From contig DCRZ01000011.1 in assembly GCA_002325375.1 (NCBI GenBank), positions 1-27,004 of the forward strand: a stretch of 27,004 nucleotides of DNA. The letters are read 5' to 3'. This stretch comes from Rhodospirillaceae bacterium UBA1479. GTDB taxonomy: Bacteria; Pseudomonadota; Alphaproteobacteria; Rhodospirillales; Casp-alpha2. Both the position numbers and the translations under genes were made by a program. Positions 26,201-27,004 of this stretch are shown here, in pieces; position 1 is the first letter of the stretch; every line of letters begins with the position of its first letter. The notes beneath the pieces were generated by a model. The model searched no databases. It was not told where the DNA came from and saw only the letters and a program-made list of their open reading frames with translations.

Positions 26201-27004
26201 GATGGAGATCGGCAGGTCGATGAACGTGTCTTCGTCGCCCTGGGCGCTGCCCAAGGTGACCGCAGCGCCGTCGGCGCCGCCACTCACGTCGACACTGATG
26301 GTCCCGGTGGCGGTTTCGGACACGTCGCCTTCATCCGTGGTCGTGGCCGACACGGTGATATCGAAATTACCCGCGAAGTCAGTCGGCGGCGTGATTTCCA
26401 GGCCGTCCAGTTCGCCTTCGGCCAGGGTCACGGTGCCCTCGACGACCTCAAGCACTTCGCCGTTGCGGGTGATGACCGCACCTTCGGGAATGTTCGACAG
26501 GGTAACGGACAGGGTTTCCGAGCCGTCGGTATCCAGTTCCGTCACGTCGATGGTCAGCGGAATTGCCGTGTCTTCTGCGCCGGAGGCCGTGGTGTCGGCC
26601 ACCTGGGCGCCGTCAGCGACGCCCTGAACGGTGACGTCCAGGGTGGCCGGTGCCGAGGTCGCCGTGGTGACGTCGCCCGTATCCGGGTCGGTTTCCTGCG
26701 CCGTCGCCGTAATGGTCAACTGGAAATCATCGCTGCTGTCGGCCAATGGCGTGATGGTCAGGCCTTCGAGCTGCGCCGGCGTCAGGGTGACACTGTTGCT
26801 GGTTTCCGAAGCGGTGAAGGTCAGGCCGCCCGGCAGGGTCAGGGTCGCACCGGCGGGGATGCCGGAGATCGTCACGCCCGTGACCTCGCCGTTGATGTCC
26901 TGGGCCGCGGCTTCGGCATCGATGTTCAGCGCGATGGCGGTGTCTTCGTCACCCGCCGCTGCATCGACGGTCACCGTCGGCGCATCGGCCTGCGATGCCA
27001 CGGA
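17210..27004 (-). CDS. Giant RTX adhesin with tandem Ig/cadherin-like repeats (5' end outside the window)
   Basis: The reading frame is open from the right edge to TGA at 17212-17210, so at least 3,264 C-terminal codons are here and the N-terminus is missing. Order from N to C (numbering from codon 27001): 16 Ig/cadherin-like repeats (7-2886), an Ala/Val-rich stretch and PEPEPEP linker (about 2860-2890), 27 RTX nonapeptides (2931-3173), and a 90-residue C-terminal region with an EF-hand-like loop. No cysteine was noticed in the parts read closely, and the protein is very acidic, as usual for calcium-dependent type I-secreted adhesins of the LapA/BapA/BpfA kind. Modules of other folds are inserted in repeats 6, 8, 10, 12, 14 and 16. 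It likely mediates surface or biofilm attachment. Secretion genes and any N-terminal retention module are not visible. Family assignment is strong; the exact ligand is unknown. Confidence 0.93.
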   Translation of the reverse strand, partial: SVASQADAPTVTVDAAAGDEDTAIALNIDAEAAAQDINGEVTGVTISGIPAGATLTLPGGLTFTASETSNSVTLTPAQLEGLTITPLADSSDDFQLTITATAQETDPDTGDVTTATSAPATLDVTVQGVADGAQVADTTASGAEDTAIPLTIDVTELDTDGSETLSVTLSNIPEGAVITRNGEVLEVVEGTVTLAEGELDGLEITPPTDFAGNFDITVSATTTDEGDVSETATGTISVDVSGGADGAAVTLGSAQGDEDTFIDLPISIDKADESETAQITLSGIPQGAVLSNANGPINVTDGVAVLSEADLAGLQIKAPTNSGADFPLNVSVVTTDGNSTSDPATGTINVGVDAVADVPTLTVGSVTGTEDSAIPLNISAGLNDTDGSEVLSITISDVPPGAVLTLADGSSFTATPENTTFLFAGDQLEGLTITPPENSDADFSLNVVATSLDTDPDTGAVTTSSVEGAMTVNVDPDADAPTLVLDNAAGDEDSAIALSINAALTDASEVLSVTISDIPEGATLTLANGTEFTASEGNTSYDIDPSDLAGLTITPPDDSNEDFNLTVTATSTESDGSTSTTSSALNVNVTGVADLPTLSVTLGDGTPGTTGGGEGGGYVIDTSGAVDLTGNNAQTHQGTTGDDMFVVNRNLNGNENFIMKTGNDTVIVNGNTAGGTNFNMSEGNDTVVINGNIGGNTNVNGSGQNDVLILGKPSDRFEFRNYTESASGLINTQIVDLDTGQTLTVNNVEAIAFGDGEYRGNADLLPQYDTGGESVVTYPLDITSELQDIDGSETLSITVSGLPEGAVLSAGQPNEDGSWTLDPSDLADLTLTVPSTAESFGLSVTATSTEDDGDTASISTSVGVTVDDIASDPSLNLTDAAGMEDLPIPLDISAALTDTDGSESLSITLSGIPDGAVLRSGDTVLVVENGEITFEDGVVPDSLTIQAPGNSDEDFALTVSATSTESSTGDQSTVSSTLNVAVSGVADAPTLTVDLGAGEPVGGSEEVPGSVTITNAAQGEAGYHNTYGYYVIGEDGAPQSGQIIWADVKDSVGDTFTLDGVDPEDIGFFVIPNGDDLNNNLSDGMDVTFTQGQDGNWHVVGPNGQVLSGEGDPVLFDDPTLNEGNFDYTQDTNAPGNQSWEDLVGGGDNDFNDIHIQVDTVPTQPGTGGQEFVEYPLNVNALLTDTDGSETLSATLSGMPAGSVVTLADGTEFTITSPTSGVDLTSTQLQGITLTVPAGSEDFNLHVTATATEADGDTATVSTSVGVDVPVFDNEASDPTLTVSDAAGLEDGIIPLDIAAALTDTDDSESLTVTLSGIPDGAVLKSGDTILTVDNGSITFADGVVPENLTIQPPANSGADFDITVSATSTEENGGDTSTTTGTINVAVAAVADTVALDVSDAVIDEGATTVPLDISAQLGDLDGSEELTVTISGIPEGVTLSGGEKNSDGSWTLSGDDLQDLTMTLPSGESTTSTLYSQNFNSLSDGTTAAGGDNGFSSTGGYSGNDDRTAVDNDRFEFQNPTGGDISTWSSAEVDISGQEDVSFSFNLKGYGDMESSGSAADYFKVIAVVDGVEHELMTHNGDLDNWSTITLDDIPQGDSLVIKMEVRTTGSDEVYKMDNLSIEGTSTTTAAPVEDFNLEITATAADTDPDTGAISYSSTEANLLVTVAAEDDASAPTVTVSDAAGAEDTPIALDITAALTDLDGSEAITSITLSGIPAGATLNHGTLDEVTGDWSVELSDLVDLEVTPAPNSNEDFEITVSVTSTESNGGATATTTATIDVDVTGVVDDFTVAASDAAGAGGDALPLDISVDLTDLDGSETVSVTLTGIPEGATLNHGTFDEGSGNWTLSGDDLDGLTISLPETVEGEGGGEPVSLYSQNFNDLSNYSQSADGANGFTTDGSAADIQGVHGVYGDAYYFGQSTSDAYDDSDVNQWNSAPIDISGQEDVTFSFNLQAHGDLEESGSYHDFFTVIAVVDGVEHEVLVKDGNFANGHFEISDIPAGNELIIRMEAKTTSSDEYFSMDNVSVVGTPAAAEPLESFQIGVETTVTESDGASETQSTTLNVEINNDDEAEAPTLTVSDVTGDEDTAIPLDITAALTDTDGSETLSVTLSGIPDGAVLQSGGQTLAVANGEITFADGIIPQGLTIQPPANSNEDFQLTVSAISTEENGGDTSTTTATIDVDVTGVVDDFTVAAHDATGEAGTELPLSIDVGLTDLDGSETVSVTLTGIPEGATLNHGTFDEGSGNWTLSSDDLDGLTISLPETVEGEGGGEPATLYSQNFNDTFDGQTAAGGDNGFSSTGGSWGNDDRTAADNDRFEFQNPSGGDISTFTTAAIDISGQEDVSFSFNLKGYGDLDSSGSHADYFKVIAVVDGVEHELMTENGDVEDWTTFTLDNIPQGDELIIKMEVRTTGDDEKYKMDNLKVEGTPAAAEPLESFQIGVETTVTESDGASETQSTTLNVEINNDDEAEAPTLTVTEQAPTTEDVAVALNIAAALTDTDGSETLSVTLSGIPDGAVLKSGDTVLTVENGEITFADGVVPNDLSLTPPTNSDADIELTVSATSTEANGGATTTTTSTIDIDVSALADVPTITSVTIGTPVITEGTEGVAETVTISSANFGESDAGFSIAARTINSNGTLSEASADNVSTNGSPLGFGVAGNASGDNSELGYDNQHGVSEELIVTFDDDVSSVDVAFAWMHSGEQAGYKLFRDGVEVGSGTVNGVTDNIDDPVTLSTTDGGTFDQIVFTAPGNDDDYLINSISFETPSGMPDVAEYPIDIVAGLADTDGSEDLSITIGGVPEGASLSAGTDNGDGTWTVSGGDLEGLSLSVPFEDEVEAFDLTFTATATEQSNNSMATSAAVVVAAAAVVAPEPEPEPVEEDFDGLDMDGEDNNNDEMVGGDTSSDDWTGNYQAQTYAGSTKNDDLNTGGGGDTLYGGAGNDELTGSWGNDTFFGGSGNDELDGGDGNDLLVGGSGSDEIEGGTGDDEIQGGSGNDEIEGGHGNDLLYGGAGNDDIEGGTGHDTVYGGSGNDEIEGNDGNDLLYGGSGNDEIEGGSGHDTVYGGAGNDEIEGNDGNDLLYGGSGDDEIEGGSGHDTVHGGSGDDEIEGNDGNDLLYGGSGNDQIEGGDGHDQLFGGLGDDFLAGGSGNDTLFGGAGNDVLNGGSGNDTFIFDADSGHDIIEDIMLQDTLEFQGEQFDMNDMIFSENEDGDAVISFAGKDDMSVTLEGVKFDDLDRNGDGDASEGYSVTQSDDGFTVNIDDT
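17267..17302 (-). other. EF-hand-like calcium loop near the adhesin C-terminus
   Basis: Residues 3234-3245 of the adhesin read DLDRNGDGDASE. Acidic or Asn residues fall at loop positions 1, 3, 5, 7 and 9, Gly is at 6 and Glu at 12, the pattern of a canonical 12-residue EF-hand loop. It lies outside the RTX array, within the last 30 residues before the C-terminus. Confidence 0.6.
17483..18211 (-). repeat. RTX nonapeptide array (27 units)
   Basis: Twenty-seven consecutive nine-residue units of the form GGxGxDxxx, from GGGGDTLYG to GSGNDTFIF. These fold as a calcium-bound parallel beta-roll outside the cell and are the hallmark of type I secretion substrates. The only clear departures are SWGNDTFFG (unit 3) and three NDGNDLLYG units in the central part. 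Confidence 0.97.
17618..17941 (-). repeat. 108-base higher-order repeat inside the RTX array (3 copies)
   Basis: RTX units 11-22 form three tandem copies of a four-nonapeptide unit, each beginning with a GHDTV nonapeptide and containing GNDGNDLLY. At the DNA level the string around GTCG/TTGCCTTCGATCTCGTC recurs at 17655, 17763 and 17871, exactly 108 bases apart and almost identical. This indicates recent unit expansion rather than old divergence. Confidence 0.9.
18698..19174 (-). other. inserted beta-rich module in Ig-like repeat 16
   Basis: About 160 residues lie between the first strand (PTITSVTIG) and the YPIDIVAGLADTDGSE strand of the last Ig-like repeat. They contain SSANFGESDAGFS, LIVTFDDDVSSVDVAFAW and a closing DDDYLINSISFET, a pattern like the beta-sandwich modules of secreted surface proteins. 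I cannot assign it to a named family. Confidence 0.6.
19712..20167 (-). repeat. SQNFN module, copy 3 (in Ig-like repeat 14)
   Basis: About 152 residues from LYSQNFN to MDNLKVEGT, with DISGQEDVSFSFNLKGYGD and YFKVIAVVDGVEHELM in between. The order of strands and the closing DNLxVxG look like a jelly-roll beta-sandwich, as in carbohydrate-binding or lectin-like modules. It is closest to copy 1, sharing NGFSSTGG, DNDRFEFQNP and GGDIST. Confidence 0.75.
20906..21373 (-). repeat. SQNFN module, copy 2 (in Ig-like repeat 12), divergent
   Basis: About 156 residues from LYSQNFN to MDNVSVVGT. The second half keeps DISGQEDVTFSFNLQAHGD and FFTVIAVVDGVEHEVL, but the first half (IQGVHGVYGDAYYFGQSTSD) is unlike copies 1 and 3 and a few residues longer. 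It may bind a different ligand. Confidence 0.75.
22124..22579 (-). repeat. SQNFN module, copy 1 (in Ig-like repeat 10)
   Basis: About 152 residues from LYSQNFN to MDNLSIEGT, inserted between the LTMTLPSG and DFNLEITATA strands of the host repeat. The central blocks DISGQEDVSFSFNLKGYGD and YFKVIAVVDGVEHELM are nearly identical to copy 3. Confidence 0.75.
23519..23980 (-). other. DUF4114-like module inserted in Ig-like repeat 8
   Basis: About 154 residues containing YGYYVIGEDGAPQ, FFVIPNGDDLNN, and the closing WEDLVGGGDNDFNDIHIQV. The GGGDxDFNDIxIxV ending is the hallmark of DUF4114 domains found in large secreted adhesins and probably binding calcium. It sits between the first and second strands of the host Ig-like repeat. 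Confidence 0.75.
24896..25084 (-). repeat. RTX-like 21-residue repeats inside Ig-like repeat 6
   Basis: Three consecutive 21-residue units start with GDDMFVVN, GNDTVIVNGN and GNDTVVINGN, followed by a partial unit QNDVLILG. The GND/GDD and Asn-Gly turns recall an RTX or beta-helix coil, but the period is 21, not 9. It is inserted upstream of the YPLDI strand of the host repeat, about 1,700 residues before the canonical RTX array. Confidence 0.75.

Larger units (their letters stand above)
18344..26983 (-). repeat. 16 tandem Ig/cadherin-like repeats of the adhesin
   Basis: Each basic repeat is about 112-124 residues: a strand like PTLTVSDAAGxED, then IPLDIxAALTDTDGSE, LSVTLSGIPxGA, LxGLTITPPxNS, DFxLTVTATSTE and a closing VxVxGVAD. 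The DTDGSE loop suits calcium binding. Basic repeats occupy, from the N side, 26983-26612, 26611-26270, 26269-25934, 25933-25568, 25567-25223, then 24388-24044, 23170-22826, 21976-21632, 20776-20426 and 19582-19232. Repeats enlarged by inserted modules are 25222-24389, 24043-23171, 22825-21977, 21631-20777, 20425-19583 and 19231-18344. Confidence 0.9.

Overview
The window is GC-rich bacterial DNA, most likely from an alphaproteobacterium of the Rhodospirillales type. The grounds are the overall protein character, a PAS_5-type single-domain protein, and a tRNA-Tyr/tRNA-Gly(TCC) pair beside a divergent rlmB, the arrangement often seen upstream of tuf in that class. No species can be named. No rRNA, CRISPR array, insertion sequence or phage gene was seen.

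Left part (1-5230): two minus-strand tRNA genes (Gly, Tyr) with a sigma70-like promoter, then rlmB, a PAS protein, a convergent single-domain cyclic-nucleotide-binding protein, tRNA-Thr(TGT), and a large orphan hybrid-type sensor: an ABC substrate-binding-like periplasmic domain fused to PAS and histidine kinase domains. Middle part (5358-13521): housekeeping and transport genes, namely argS, a DksA/TraR zinc-finger protein, a MATE transporter (minus), two tandem paralogous EamA/DMT transporters followed by a small cupin, then a minus-strand pair, prfC and a ChaC-type gamma-glutamylcyclotransferase, whose coding regions overlap by ATGA.

Right part (13649-27004) is the most interesting. In order it holds a 64-residue protein built on RRxxx pentads, a LapG-type periplasmic cysteine protease (minus), a divergently transcribed membrane protein with a Cache-like periplasmic region, PAS and a degenerate HD-GYP domain (plus), a bidirectional terminator, and the C-terminal 3,264 codons of a giant RTX adhesin (minus) that runs off the right edge. 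The adhesin has 16 tandem Ig/cadherin-like repeats. Six of them carry inserted modules at two different loop positions. They are followed by a Pro/Glu linker, 27 RTX nonapeptides and a short C-terminal secretion-signal region with an EF-hand-like loop.

The layout suggests an adhesin-release system of the LapA/LapG kind. In the known systems LapG is held back by LapD, an inner-membrane protein with degenerate GGDEF-EAL domains that senses c-di-GMP. Here the neighbour of the protease is an inner-membrane protein whose HD-GYP domain has lost its metal-binding residues. It could be a LapD analogue built on a different c-di-GMP fold. That is an inference from gene order and motif loss, not a demonstrated function. 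The adhesin N-terminus, where a LapG cleavage site would normally lie, and the type I secretion genes are outside the window.
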